Of a DNA stretch of 64,000 nt, positions 8,690-17,127 are shown in pieces. Location: positions 175,097-239,096 of the forward strand of contig JAJPIC010000012.1 of assembly GCA_021324915.1 (NCBI GenBank), written 5' to 3'. Every line of letters begins with the position of its first letter. The stretch's first letter is position 1. The DNA comes from Beijerinckiaceae bacterium. GTDB lineage: Bacteria; Pseudomonadota; Alphaproteobacteria; Rhizobiales; Beijerinckiaceae. The notes under the pieces were generated by a model. The model was not told the origin of the DNA. It saw nothing but the letters and a program-made list of their open reading frames with translations, and did no database searches. Both the position numbers and the translations under genes were made by a program.

Positions 8690-9424
8690 ATGCCGATTGA
8701 GACCGCCGGACTGTCGAAAATCGATGCGCTCGACGCAATTCCGGCGCTCGAGCCCATCGTGCTTGCCGGAAAATTGCAGGCGCTTACGCAAAATCGCATG
8801 AGCGGCATCGCCAAAGCACCGGTCGCCGGTCCTTGGACCATCACGCCTACTGGACTTGCGGGCGACAACCAGGCCGACCTCGAACATCATGGCGGGCCGG
8901 AAAAGGCCCTCCTCCACTATGCGCGGGATCATTATGCCGCGTGGCAGGAAGAAATCGGCGCGCATCCTTTGCTCGATGCGCCCGGCGCTTTCGGCGAAAA
9001 TCTGTCGACCCGCGGCTGGACCGAGGCCCGCGTCCATATCGGCGACGTCGTCAGCCTCGGCGAGGTGGTTTTGCAGGTCAGCCAGGGCCGTCAGCCGTGC
9101 TGGAAGCTCAATTTCCACTTCGGACGGCCGAAAATGGCATTCGACGTGCAAATGAGCGGACGCACCGGCTGGTATTATCGCGTGCTCCAGCCGGGCGTCG
9201 TCGAACCCGGCGACAAGATGCGCATCATCGAGCGCCCCTGCCCCGATTGGCCGCTCACGCGGCTCATCCGCCTGCTCTATAAAGATGTGGATGATCGCGA
9301 GGGGCTCGCCGCCATGGCCGAGATCGGCCCCCTCGCTGAGAGTTGGCGCCAGATCGCCCGCCAGCGCCTCGCCTCCCGCTGCACGGAGGATTGGGCGCGG
9401 CGGCTCTATGGCGAGGGGCGGTAA
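8690..9424 (+). CDS. MOSC domain protein, YiiM-like
   Basis: A 244-residue MOSC-domain protein. Visible are GLAGDNQADLEHHGGPEKALLHY, GAFGENLSTRGW and the MOSC cysteine in SQGRQPCWKLNFHFG, all as in YiiM, a molybdenum-cofactor protein that reduces N-hydroxylated base analogues. The ATG at 8690 has a GGAGCGAG ribosome-binding site and begins just before the domain; the frame is open further upstream but that part does not look coding. The exact substrate is not certain. Confidence 0.85.
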   Translation: MPIETAGLSKIDALDAIPALEPIVLAGKLQALTQNRMSGIAKAPVAGPWTITPTGLAGDNQADLEHHGGPEKALLHYARDHYAAWQEEIGAHPLLDAPGAFGENLSTRGWTEARVHIGDVVSLGEVVLQVSQGRQPCWKLNFHFGRPKMAFDVQMSGRTGWYYRVLQPGVVEPGDKMRIIERPCPDWPLTRLIRLLYKDVDDREGLAAMAEIGPLAESWRQIARQRLASRCTEDWARRLYGEGR

Positions 9425-9425
9425 C

Positions 9426-9562
9426 TTCCCTCTCCCGTTCACGGGGCCAGGGTGAGGGGCGGGGCGATCAGCTCCTCCGAAGCCTGCGGCACGGCGCAAA
9501 GTCGATGTTGCGCCCTATGCCCCCCACCCGATCCCTCTCCCCATTCGCGCAGTAAGAGGGAA
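9426..9562. repeat. REP-like palindromic element, family A
   Basis: Fills the gap between the MOSC and MocR genes. The ends CTTCCCTCTCCCGTTCACGG and CCCTCTCCCC..AAGAGGGAA are inverted, and it carries CCAGGGTGAGGGGCGGGGC and its near complement GCCCCCCACCCGATCCCTC. Same family as the repeat in ileS. Confidence 0.7.
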
Positions 9563-9616
9563 CAATCCAATCGTCACGAATTTTGCTTGTCCGGACCGGA
9601 GCAAGACCGGTCCAAC

Positions 9617-11080
9617 ATGCTGCGTCCCTGGGTTCCGAACCTCATCGTCCGCACCGAAGGGCGCGGCAGCCTCAGCCTGCGTATCGCGCAGGCGATCATC
9701 GAGGAGATTCAGCGCGGCCGGCTCGCGGCGGGCGATTCGCTGCCCGGCACAAGGGACCTGGCGCGCGATCTCGCCGTCAATCGAAAGACGGTGGTCCAGG
9801 CCTATGAGGAATTGAGCGCCCAGGGTTGGGTCACGACCGACATGCGGCGCGGGACGTTCGTTGCCCGCAGCATAGGCGAGACGCAAGTCAAACTGCCGGA
9901 TCAGGAACCGGCGAAACCCATTGCCGGTCCGCGCGGGCGCGAAGTGCGCCCGCCGCTCCTCTGGCCGCCGCAAGGCAAGGTGCGTTTCGACGACGGCGCG
10001 CCCGATCCGCGCCTCATTCCCACGACCGCGATCGCGCAAGCCTATGCGAGCGGGGCGCGCGCCGCCGCCCGCCAGCGCCTGCTCGGTTACGGCGATCCGC
10101 GCGGCACCGAGCCCTTGCGCCAATCGATCGCCAAAATGCTCAATATGACGCGCGGGCTCAATACGACGCCCGACAATATCTGCGTCACGCGCGGCAGCCA
10201 GATGGCGCTTTACGTCATCGCCCAATGTCTCGTCGCGCGCGACGACACGGTGATCTTCGAGGAGCTCACCTATCCTCCCGCCGTGCAGGCCTTCGTGCTT
10301 GCCGGCGCGCGCATCGCCGCCGCGCGGCTGACGCCCGACGGCATCGATCTCGATCATCTCGAAGATATCTGCCGGCATACCCGCGTGCGCGCGGTCTATC
10401 TGACGCCCGGCCACCAATTCCCGACGACCGTGGTGCTGCGGCCGCGCGCGCGGCTCAAATTGCGGGCGCTCGCTGCCCAATTCGGATTCGTCGTCGTCGA
10501 GGACGATTACGACCACGAATTCCAATTCGACCATCAGCCCATGTTCCCGCTGGCGAGCAATGACGTCACCGGGCAGATCGCCTATGTCGGCTCCTTCTCG
10601 AAAATCCTGTCTCCCAGCCTGCGCGTGGGCTATGTCGTCGGCCCGAGCCGCCTCATCGAACAAATCGGCAATTGGATCGGCGCGATCGACCGCCAGGGCG
10701 ATCCGATCACCGAGCTCGCCATCGTCGAGCTCATCGAGTCCGGCCAACTGCGCCGGCACATCAAGCGCGTGCACGCAATCTTCGACAAACGCCGCGAGGC
10801 CTTTGCGAGCGCTCTCCGTGCCGAGCTTGGCTGGCTTGCGACATTCGAAATGCCGACCGGCGGCCTCGCCTTCTGGGTCCGCTTTCCGGATTCGACCGAC
10901 CTCGTCAAATTGGAGCGCCGCCTCGGCGGCCCGCAATTCCTGACGAGCGCCGAATGCGCCGTCGGCGATCGGCCGAAACCGGCCGCGCGGCTCGGCTTCG
11001 CGAGCCTCGACGGGCATGAAATGGAAGCGACCATCTTGGCGCTGAAGCGCGCTGTGCAGGACGGCCAGAACGGAAGATAG
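9617..11080 (+). CDS. MocR/PdxR-type transcriptional regulator with aminotransferase domain
   Basis: A 487-residue fusion of an N-terminal GntR-type winged helix (about residues 20-85: SLSLRIAQAIIEEIQRG.. SLPGTRDLARDLAVNRKTV) to a fold-type I aminotransferase domain. The pyridoxal-phosphate lysine is in GSFSKILSPSLRVGY. Start at the ATG just before LRPWVPNLIV, since the upstream frame runs through a repeat. MocR proteins sense PLP or amino compounds and usually control a neighbouring or divergent gene; no obvious target is seen, though the MOSC gene is the nearest upstream. Confidence 0.9.
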   Translation: MLRPWVPNLIVRTEGRGSLSLRIAQAIIEEIQRGRLAAGDSLPGTRDLARDLAVNRKTVVQAYEELSAQGWVTTDMRRGTFVARSIGETQVKLPDQEPAKPIAGPRGREVRPPLLWPPQGKVRFDDGAPDPRLIPTTAIAQAYASGARAAARQRLLGYGDPRGTEPLRQSIAKMLNMTRGLNTTPDNICVTRGSQMALYVIAQCLVARDDTVIFEELTYPPAVQAFVLAGARIAAARLTPDGIDLDHLEDICRHTRVRAVYLTPGHQFPTTVVLRPRARLKLRALAAQFGFVVVEDDYDHEFQFDHQPMFPLASNDVTGQIAYVGSFSKILSPSLRVGYVVGPSRLIEQIGNWIGAIDRQGDPITELAIVELIESGQLRRHIKRVHAIFDKRREAFASALRAELGWLATFEMPTGGLAFWVRFPDSTDLVKLERRLGGPQFLTSAECAVGDRPKPAARLGFASLDGHEMEATILALKRAVQDGQNGR

Positions 11081-11140
11081 CTTCTTTGGAAAGGGATCAG
11101 GGATGCCGCGCAGCGGAAAATTTTCCCAAGAGGGACCACA

Positions 11141-11173
11141 AAAGAAAAATGCCGCCCGCGGTAAGCAGGCGGC
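11141..11173 (-). terminator. rho-independent terminator
   Basis: On the reverse strand the stem GCCGCC..GGCGGC is followed by ATTTTTCTTTT. It lies 28 nt downstream of the His-rich secreted protein gene and would end that transcript. Confidence 0.75.
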
Positions 11174-11200
11174 TTCGAGTTGGTCAGGGGGAATTTCAAT

Positions 11201-11914
11201 TCAATTCTTTTTGGCAGCCTGTGCAGCTTGCGCGGCGGCTTCAAATTGCGCGGCGGCCTGCGGATTTGCGGCGAGATAATCGGCGAAGGTGCGCCCCGCA
11301 TAATTCGGCGCCGTCGGGACCTGCGTCGCATTCAGCACCGGGCCGGGGCCTGTCGTCTCGCCCGAAGCTTGCTGCGGGTCGGCGTTTGCCGCCGCTGCGC
11401 CGGATGTCGGCGCCGCATCGGCCATGGGGTCGCCGACTTGCACTTCGGCAGCTTCCTTCGTGCACACGTCGGCGAAGACCACCAGTCCGGTCGGCGTATA
11501 GGTCTTCGTCAGGCAGGAGCAGAGGCCGGGCGCGGGTGTGCTGGCCACAGGAGTTGCGACCGCAACCGGCGTATCGACGACCGCGACATCGTCGATAATG
11601 ATCCAGCGGCCACCGCGGAACACCCAATGATGATGATGGTGATGCCACCACACCCACGACGGGGGATGGGTGGGATGGCCTGGATGATGCGGATGGCCCG
11701 GCTTGCCCGGATAAAGGATCGGAATCGGATGCGGGTGGAAATGGCTCAAATGCCCATAATGACCGCTCCCCACCATTCGCGTTGCGCCGACGAAATGGGC
11801 GCCGCCGTGGCCTAATCCGCCACGGCCGAAGCTGCGAGCAAAAGCTTCATCTGAATGAATGCTGCCGGCGACAACGGCCGCGGCAGCAAGGCTGAGAACC
11901 AGTTTTCGTGACAT
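11201..11914 (-). CDS. histidine-rich secreted protein of unknown function
   Basis: A 237-residue protein not recognised as a known family. A signal peptide is evident (MSRKLVLSLAAAAVVAGSIHSDEAFA), then a Gly/His/Pro-rich segment (about 30-100) with WWHHHHHHW, then a Val/Ala-rich middle with a Cys pair (LCSCLTKTY and FADVCTK), and an Ala/Gln-rich low-complexity C-terminus. The His stretch suggests metal binding in the periplasm, which is inference. Monocistronic, with its own terminator. Confidence 0.7.
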   Translation of the reverse strand: MSRKLVLSLAAAAVVAGSIHSDEAFARSFGRGGLGHGGAHFVGATRMVGSGHYGHLSHFHPHPIPILYPGKPGHPHHPGHPTHPPSWVWWHHHHHHWVFRGGRWIIIDDVAVVDTPVAVATPVASTPAPGLCSCLTKTYTPTGLVVFADVCTKEAAEVQVGDPMADAAPTSGAAAANADPQQASGETTGPGPVLNATQVPTAPNYAGRTFADYLAANPQAAAQFEAAAQAAQAAKKN

Positions 11915-12145
11915 GATTAATCTCCGGAATGAGCGATTTGCAATGGCTGTTGGTCGGCTTCCGCGCAGAAAGGTTCACCGGCGCCCGCCGCCCGATTGCG
12001 GCGGCCTTGCCAAAATGTGCTATTGAGAAGCTGCCGCTTCACTGCCGTCGGCAAGCGCCGCGAGCCGGGCCGTTGGCGCTGAATTCATTCGAATGATTTG
12101 AACCGGCGTGCCGCCGCCAGCGACTTAATCACGAGCCGATTGCCG

Positions 12146-12706
12146 ATGCAGACGAATTCCGACGAGGTTCTGATCGGAAGGATCGCCAAAGGCGACCGGC
12201 TCGCCATGCAGGTCCTCTATGGACGCCACCATGTCCAGGTTTACAGATTCGTGCTGCGTATGGTCCGTAATGAGACGACGGCGGAAGACTTGATCAGCGA
12301 CGTATTCCTCGACGTCTGGCGGCAGGCCGGAAAATTCGAGGGACGCGCTGCCGTCTCGACATGGTTGCTGAGCATCGCCCGATTCAAGGCGCTCTCGGCG
12401 CTCCGGCGAAAGCCAGAAGAGGAGCTGGATGAGGATGCGGTCGGCGCAATCGAGGATCACGCGGACGATCCTGAAGTTGCGCTGGCGAAGAAAGACAAAG
12501 GTGCGGCCTTGCGTACATGCCTGAGCAAATTGTCGGTCGAGCATCGCGAGATTGTCGACCTCGTCTATTACCACGAGAAGTCGGTCGAAGAGGTTGCGAA
12601 AATCGTCGGCATACCGGAAGCAACCGTGAAGACCCGCATGTTCTATGCACGCAAGAAATTGTCGGAGCTCCTGAAGGAGCAAGGAATAGATCGGGGCTGG
12701 CCATGA
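12146..12706 (+). CDS. ECF-type RNA polymerase sigma factor
   Basis: A 186-residue two-domain sigma factor. Region 2 spans about residues 10-80 (MQVLYGRHHVQVYRFVLRMV.. AEDLISDVFLDVWRQAGKFEG), and region 4 about 125-175 (LSVEHREIVDLVYYHEKSVEEVA and IPEATVKTRMFYARKKL). A TTG further upstream could extend it, but the ATG gives the usual N-terminus. Its stop overlaps the start of the next gene by 4 nt (ATGA), coupling it to its anti-sigma factor. The regulon is unknown; autoregulation is usual in this family. Confidence 0.93.
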   Translation: MQTNSDEVLIGRIAKGDRLAMQVLYGRHHVQVYRFVLRMVRNETTAEDLISDVFLDVWRQAGKFEGRAAVSTWLLSIARFKALSALRRKPEEELDEDAVGAIEDHADDPEVALAKKDKGAALRTCLSKLSVEHREIVDLVYYHEKSVEEVAKIVGIPEATVKTRMFYARKKLSELLKEQGIDRGWP

Positions 12707-13368
12707 TGACGGCAGACGAACGCGGCGAGATCGAAGAACTGCTGCCCTGGCATGCGGCCGGAACGCTCGACCGCCGCGAAGCACAACGCGTGGAAGCGGC
12801 GCTCGCCGAAGATGCCGAGCTTGCGCGCCGCTACCAATTGGTGCGCGAAGAACTCGTCCACACGACCCATCTCAACGAGACTTTGGGCGCGCCATCGGTA
12901 CGCGCCCTGGAAGCCTTGTTCGCCAAGATCGACGCCGAGCCGCAGCGCCGGCCGGGCACCGCGCCGGGCATTGCGATGAGGATCGGAGAATTTTTCGCTT
13001 CGCTCTCGCCGCGCGCTCTGGCCTGGTCGGCTTGTGCGGCAGCGCTCGCCATTCTGCTGCAAGCCGCGGTGATCGGCAGCATTTTGATCAAGGAAAAGGC
13101 TCCCGGCTCTTATGAAACGGCATCGGTGCCGACGAGTCCCGGCACGGAAGGCACGGACGTTCTGATGCGTTTCCAGCCGCAGGCGACGGTCTCGGACATC
13201 AATCGCTTCCTCGAGACGAACAAATTGTCGATCGCGCGCGGGCCTTCGGCCGGCGGCATTTACAGGGTGCATGTTTCCGGAGCAAAATTGTCGAAAGACG
13301 AGGCCACGCGCGTCCTCAACACTCTGCAGCAGAACAGAATCGTTGGTTTTGTCGCAATCACGCATTGA
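12703..13368 (+). CDS. membrane anti-sigma factor with subtilisin-propeptide-like periplasmic domain
   Basis: A 221-residue protein in three parts. The cytosolic N-terminus (1-100) has the anti-sigma pattern LLPWHAAGTLDRREAQRVEAAL but lacks the HxxxCxxC zinc ligands. One membrane segment (about 105-128, WSACAAALAILLQAAVIGSIL) follows. The C-terminus (about 152-221) begins DVLMRFQPQATVSDINRFL and continues IYRVHVSG, a pattern that parallels the prodomain of the S8 protease encoded 55 nt downstream. Overlap with the sigma gene supports the anti-sigma role. That the periplasmic domain is a protease-prodomain fold is my own alignment by eye. Confidence 0.85.
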   Translation: MMTADERGEIEELLPWHAAGTLDRREAQRVEAALAEDAELARRYQLVREELVHTTHLNETLGAPSVRALEALFAKIDAEPQRRPGTAPGIAMRIGEFFASLSPRALAWSACAAALAILLQAAVIGSILIKEKAPGSYETASVPTSPGTEGTDVLMRFQPQATVSDINRFLETNKLSIARGPSAGGIYRVHVSGAKLSKDEATRVLNTLQQNRIVGFVAITH

Positions 13369-13423
13369 TCTTTGTCTTACCTTTATTTGCCGCCGAGGCG
13401 GCCGATTGAGTTGGGGGGTGAGA

Positions 13424-14929
13424 ATGAAAAGCGCCGCGCGGAATTTTCGCTCGCCTTCTGCGGTGCTGCTCTGCCTCCTGCTGGTCGCCGGCTTGATGAT
13501 CGACGGGACGACACCGGCTTGCGCGCAAGACCGCCGGCCGCCGAGACCGCAAGGATTTGGATCGAGCAATTCTTCGAACGACGGATTTGATGGACGTGAC
13601 GTCGGCATCGGCCTCGGAATTGGCCTTGGCATCGGTGCGCTCGGCCTCATCCTGCATCAGGCGACCAATCCCCCCGAGCAACCGGGCGGCGGCCCTCCGC
13701 TCACACCGCTCAATCCGCCACCCGGCAATCCCTCAGGCAATCCGGAACCGCATCACGTTTCCCGCGTGCTCCATCACCACAATATCGCAACGAAGCCGCC
13801 GAGCGGGCAATTCGTTCCCGATGAAGTCATCGTCGAATTTTCCGCAAGCACCTCGCCGGAGGCGATCGATCGGTTCGAGCATCATTACAAGCTGGCTCCG
13901 CGCGAATCGGAGGATTTTCCGCTCATCGGAACCAAGCTCTATCGGCTGCATATTCTGGGCCGGCGTTCCGTGCCGGGCATGGTCGACGCTTTGCAGAACG
14001 TTAATGTTGTCGCGCGCGTCCAGCCGAATTATTTTTTCATTCTGCAGCAGGACGCGGCTCCTTCGGAACCGCAAGGCGATTCAAGCCAATATGTGCTGGA
14101 TAAATTGCAGATCAAAGAAGCCCATCGATTGGCAACCGGCAAGGGCATCCGCGTTGCCGTGATCGATTCCGACATCGACGGGACGCATCCAGATCTCAAT
14201 GGCGCGATTGCCAAGAGTTTCGATGCGCTCGGCGGCACGATCAAGCCGCACAAGCACGGCACCGCCATGGCGGGAGCCATTGCAGCACGCGGAAAGCTCT
14301 TGGGAATCGCGCCCGGCGCGGAGCTTCTTGCCGAGCGCGCCTTCGGCGAGACGTCCGGTGCGGCGAAAGGCACGTCCTTCTCTCTCTACAAGAGCCTGCA
14401 ATGGGCGGCGGACAATGACGCGCGCATCGTCAATATGAGCTTTGCCGGGCCTCAAGATCCGTTCCTGCATCGGCTGCTTACGGCGGCCTTCGGCAAGGAC
14501 ATGGTGCTCGTCGCGGCAAGCGGAAATGCGGGGCCGAGCTCGGCTCCGCTTTATCCCGCTGCCGATCCCGATGTGATTGCGGTGACCGCGACCGACGGCG
14601 ACGACAAGCTTCTGCCCGAAGCCAATCGCGGCGCCTATGTCGCGGTCGCGGCGCCCGGCGTCGATATTCTCGCATTGGCGCCGGATCAGGCCTACGATCT
14701 CACGACCGGCACTTCGGTCGCAGCGGCGCATGTGAGCGGCATTGCGGCGCTTCTCCTCGAGCGCAAGCCTTCGCTGAAACCCAGCGACGTTCGCGCTATC
14801 CTTGCGGCCTCGGCAAAGCCGCTCGGCCCCCATGCGGAATTCGGCGCGGGGCTTGTCAATGCTTATCGAGCTGTGATGCAAGTGAGCAGCAAATCGGCGG
14901 GTGATCCGAAGGAACAAGCGGGGAAGTGA
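13424..14929 (+). CDS. S8-family subtilisin-like serine protease, exported
   Basis: A 501-residue protein. A signal peptide (1-34) is followed by a Gly/Ile-rich hydrophobic segment (60-78) that may be a membrane anchor, a Pro/Asn/His-rich linker, a prodomain (about 131-206, EVIVEFSASTSPEAIDRF and LYRLHILG) and the catalytic domain. The triad is readable: Asp248 in AVIDSDIDGTHPDL, His278 in HKHGTAMAG, Ser431 in TGTSVAAAHVSG, with oxyanion Asn368 in ASGNAG. A GGGGGGTGAG ribosome-binding site precedes the ATG. Third gene of the sigma/anti-sigma operon, so probably an output or the activator of the sigma circuit. Confidence 0.9.
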   Translation: MKSAARNFRSPSAVLLCLLLVAGLMIDGTTPACAQDRRPPRPQGFGSSNSSNDGFDGRDVGIGLGIGLGIGALGLILHQATNPPEQPGGGPPLTPLNPPPGNPSGNPEPHHVSRVLHHHNIATKPPSGQFVPDEVIVEFSASTSPEAIDRFEHHYKLAPRESEDFPLIGTKLYRLHILGRRSVPGMVDALQNVNVVARVQPNYFFILQQDAAPSEPQGDSSQYVLDKLQIKEAHRLATGKGIRVAVIDSDIDGTHPDLNGAIAKSFDALGGTIKPHKHGTAMAGAIAARGKLLGIAPGAELLAERAFGETSGAAKGTSFSLYKSLQWAADNDARIVNMSFAGPQDPFLHRLLTAAFGKDMVLVAASGNAGPSSAPLYPAADPDVIAVTATDGDDKLLPEANRGAYVAVAAPGVDILALAPDQAYDLTTGTSVAAAHVSGIAALLLERKPSLKPSDVRAILAASAKPLGPHAEFGAGLVNAYRAVMQVSSKSAGDPKEQAGK

Positions 14930-14984
14930 GTTGGCCTTCTCCGCCTGCCGAAGAAAGCGTCCTGCGAAACATGACGAACGGAGG

Positions 14985-15058
14985 GGCTGAGCTCGCACCC
15001 AATTCTTACCCGGCGAGCTACGCCCGCCACCTCTCCTGCAAAGCGGGAGAGGTTTGCG
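14985..15058. repeat. REP-like hairpin element
   Basis: Short spacer between the convergent protease and dusA genes. It carries CTCTCCTGCAAAGCGGGAGAGG, a hairpin of the type seen in the other family A repeats, and CCGGCGAGCTACGCCCG just before it. It could also end both transcripts. Confidence 0.5.
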
Positions 15059-15064
15059 AGCGCC

Positions 15065-16144
15065 CTATTCCGCCGCGAGCACCCGCTCCTCGCGCACGAA
15101 GCTCAATGCCATACGCAGAACTTCCAGCCCCGCGCCTTTCTTGGCCGCCTCGGTCGCGAGATGCCGGCGGAAGGCACGCGCGCCGGGCAACCCGTTGAAC
15201 AGTCCAAGGACGTGACGCGTCATAGCGGATAGCGGCACGCCTTCTTTCAGCCGCGCCTCGACATAAGGCAAGAAAGCCTCGAGCGCGGCGTGGCGGCTTG
15301 CGACCGGAGCCGCACGCGAAAAGGTGGATCCCGGCTTTTCGCGCAAATCCCGCTCCGGATCTTTAGAACCGATCACGTTCAGTCCTCTGGATCGATCTGC
15401 CGTCGCCTCCCCGAAAAATTCGCGATCGACATCGAGCAGGAGCGCCGGATCCTGATAGGCGGCGCGCCCGACCATCACGCCGTCGACATGCGCGAGCTCG
15501 GCCTTCATTTGCGCGATCTCTTTGAGGCCGCCATTGAGCACGATCGGCATTGCCGGATGATCGCGCTTCAATGCGCGCACGAGCGCATAATCGAGCGGCG
15601 GCACGGTGCGGTTCTCTTTCGGCGAAAGACCTTTGAGCCAAGCCTTGCGCGCATGCACGATGAGCGCGTCTACGCCGGCGTCGATCACCCGCTCCGCAAA
15701 GCGGAAGAGCGCGTCGTTCTCCTGCTCATCGACGCCGATGCGGCATTTGACCGTGACCGGAATTCCAACGCGCGCCTTCATCGCTGCAACGCATTCGGCA
15801 ACGAGCTCCGGCTCGCGCATGAGGCAGGCCCCGAACGCACCATTCTGCACGCGCTCCGACGGGCAGCCGATATTGAGATTGATCTCGTCATAGCCCCAAT
15901 CGGCCGAGATCGCGGCCGCCCTGGCAAGATCTTCGGGCTCCGATCCGCCGAGCTGCACCGCGAGCGGATGTTCGGCTTCGTCAAAGCCGAGCAGGCGCGC
16001 GCGATCGCCGTGAATGACGGCGGCCGCCGTGAGCATTTCCGTATAGAGCCGCGCGCGGCGCGAGAGGATGCGATGGAAGAAGCGGCAGTGCCGGTCCGTC
16101 CAATCCATCATCGGGGCGATACAGAAGCGGCAATCCAAAAACAT
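15065..16144 (-). CDS. dusA: tRNA-dihydrouridine(20/20a) synthase DusA
   Basis: A 359-residue FMN enzyme that reduces uridine 20/20a in the D-loop of tRNAs. It shows CIAPMMDWTDRHCRFF at the N-terminus, the catalytic cysteine in NIGCPSERVQNGAFGACLM, VKCRIGVDE and NGGLKEIAQ, and the C-terminal helical domain TRHVLGLFNGLPGARAFRRHL. Residues about 248-278 are an insertion (RGLNVIGSKDPERDLREKPG..) absent from the DusA family pattern, where VDREFFGE should run directly into PVASRHAALEAF. It is encoded by a dispersed repeat (separate entry). Monocistronic. Confidence 0.95.
   Translation of the reverse strand: MFLDCRFCIAPMMDWTDRHCRFFHRILSRRARLYTEMLTAAAVIHGDRARLLGFDEAEHPLAVQLGGSEPEDLARAAAISADWGYDEINLNIGCPSERVQNGAFGACLMREPELVAECVAAMKARVGIPVTVKCRIGVDEQENDALFRFAERVIDAGVDALIVHARKAWLKGLSPKENRTVPPLDYALVRALKRDHPAMPIVLNGGLKEIAQMKAELAHVDGVMVGRAAYQDPALLLDVDREFFGEATADRSRGLNVIGSKDPERDLREKPGSTFSRAAPVASRHAALEAFLPYVEARLKEGVPLSAMTRHVLGLFNGLPGARAFRRHLATEAAKKGAGLEVLRMALSFVREERVLAAE
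15311..15403. repeat. REP-like element inserted in frame in dusA (family B)
   Basis: About 93 nt, exactly 31 codons, interrupt dusA without changing the frame. The bases GAAAAGGTGGATCCCGG then CTTTTCGCGCAAATCCCGCTC line up with GAAAACGTGGATACCTG then TTTTCGTGCAACCCGCTC in the intergenic repeat at 49730. The resemblance fits a widespread Rhizobiales palindrome type containing GAAAA.GTGG and GCATGATC motifs. Confidence 0.75.
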
Positions 16145-16256
16145 TGTTCACTCTAGCTTTCTGCCTCTGCTAGCGAATTGACCGACTTTGCTTCTCTTTC
16201 GCAGATTTATAGCTTTTTCCTTTGTTTTCAAGGCATTAAATGCTTATGTCTTGCAC

Positions 16257-16285
16257 TTGCCGCCACATACAGAATTTTGTATAAT
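16257..16285 (+). promoter_or_regulatory. sigma-70-type promoter
   Basis: TTGCCG and a perfect TATAAT separated by 17 nt, about 45 nt upstream of the small XRE regulator gene, in a locally AT-rich stretch. Confidence 0.6.
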
Positions 16286-16330
16286 TACGAGGCGGATTTG
16301 GATTTGGCGGGTCAGCGTTACAGGGAGCTA

Positions 16331-16627
16331 ATGAGAGTTAGGTCGATGAGCAGGAAGCGCTACACCAATGTGTGGGATGCAATTGAAGATACACCTGCGC
16401 AGTCCGAGAACATGAAGCTCCGTTCGGCGCTGATGATCGCGTTGAAGGATCACATCGTTCGCACGGGTCTAAGCCAGTCCGAGGCGGCCAAGTTGCTCGG
16501 CGTGACGCAGCCGCGCGTCTCCGACCTCATGCGCGGGAAGATTGAGCTATTTGGGCTCGATACGTTGGTCAATATGATCGCAGCGGCCGGGTTGCATGTT
16601 GAAATGCGTATCTCGGACGCAGCCTGA
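16331..16627 (+). CDS. XRE-family HTH regulator (HigA-like, HTH_37 type)
   Basis: A 98-residue DNA-binding protein. The HTH is clear in LSQSEAAKLLGVTQPRVSDLMRGKIELF, followed by LDTLVNMIAAAGLHVEMRI, the layout of antitoxin-type XRE proteins. The ATG at 16331 has AGGGAG 3 nt upstream; a second ATG at 16346 is also possible. No toxin gene is recognisable next to it, so it may be an orphan antitoxin or a plain regulator. The surrounding DNA is more AT-rich than the flanks. Confidence 0.8.
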   Translation: MRVRSMSRKRYTNVWDAIEDTPAQSENMKLRSALMIALKDHIVRTGLSQSEAAKLLGVTQPRVSDLMRGKIELFGLDTLVNMIAAAGLHVEMRISDAA

Positions 16628-17127
16628 CCTGTCCGTTCAACCGCCCTGTGTCGACGCACACGCATTCCCTTCCGCCGAAACCCGAAGTTTTGCCGCCGAT
16701 TTCGTCCTTGTGACGTTCGACACGGAACCGCAAAGTCGCTGAAATTGGCGCGGAAAGTTCCGCCGACGGTCAGTCCGGTATTGGGCGAGCGAGCCGGACG
16801 GCAATGCCGTCCCCGGCGGGCGTCAGGTACGCGCGAGGTTCGCGAGCGCATCATTTCGATGATCTCATGCCTTTCCAGATTCTTCCACTGCGCTCGTGCA
16901 CGAGCGATTTGAAAAATCCTGATGTTGCACAGGCACTTGCTCTCCGAACGCGCAATGACATCCACGCCGCGATTTGCAAGTTTTTGCTATCGCGAAAAGT
17001 GAAGCCGTTGCGTCGCTCCGTTCGATAGTCTTCGCTATCGTGACCTCGTGGAGGCGAAAAACTCTGACTCCACTCAATCAAGAAGCGGCTTCAGCCGCGA
17101 GGGGACGTCAATAATGGAAGGGAAGAA
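16628..17127. other. gene-free stretch of about 500 nt
   Basis: No convincing gene on either strand. It contains a perfect hairpin CGATAG-TCTTCG-CTATCG (17023-17040) without a T tract, and TATCGCGAA-type fragments around it. It may hold decayed repeat or mobile DNA, but I cannot identify a source. The last bases give the hydrolase gene a ribosome-binding site (GGAAGGGAAGAA). Confidence 0.4.

Noticed and set aside
12703..13368. Zinc-binding anti-sigma (ZAS) domain
   Set aside because: The HxxxCxxC ligands are absent; the only cysteine is in the membrane segment.
16178..16330. N-terminal extension or toxin gene before the XRE regulator
   Set aside because: The open frame upstream contains the promoter TATAAT and no RelE/HigB-like motifs.
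16450..16965. 171-codon reverse frame over the XRE gene and the gene-free stretch
   Set aside because: Half is antisense to the XRE gene, and the rest shows no family pattern.
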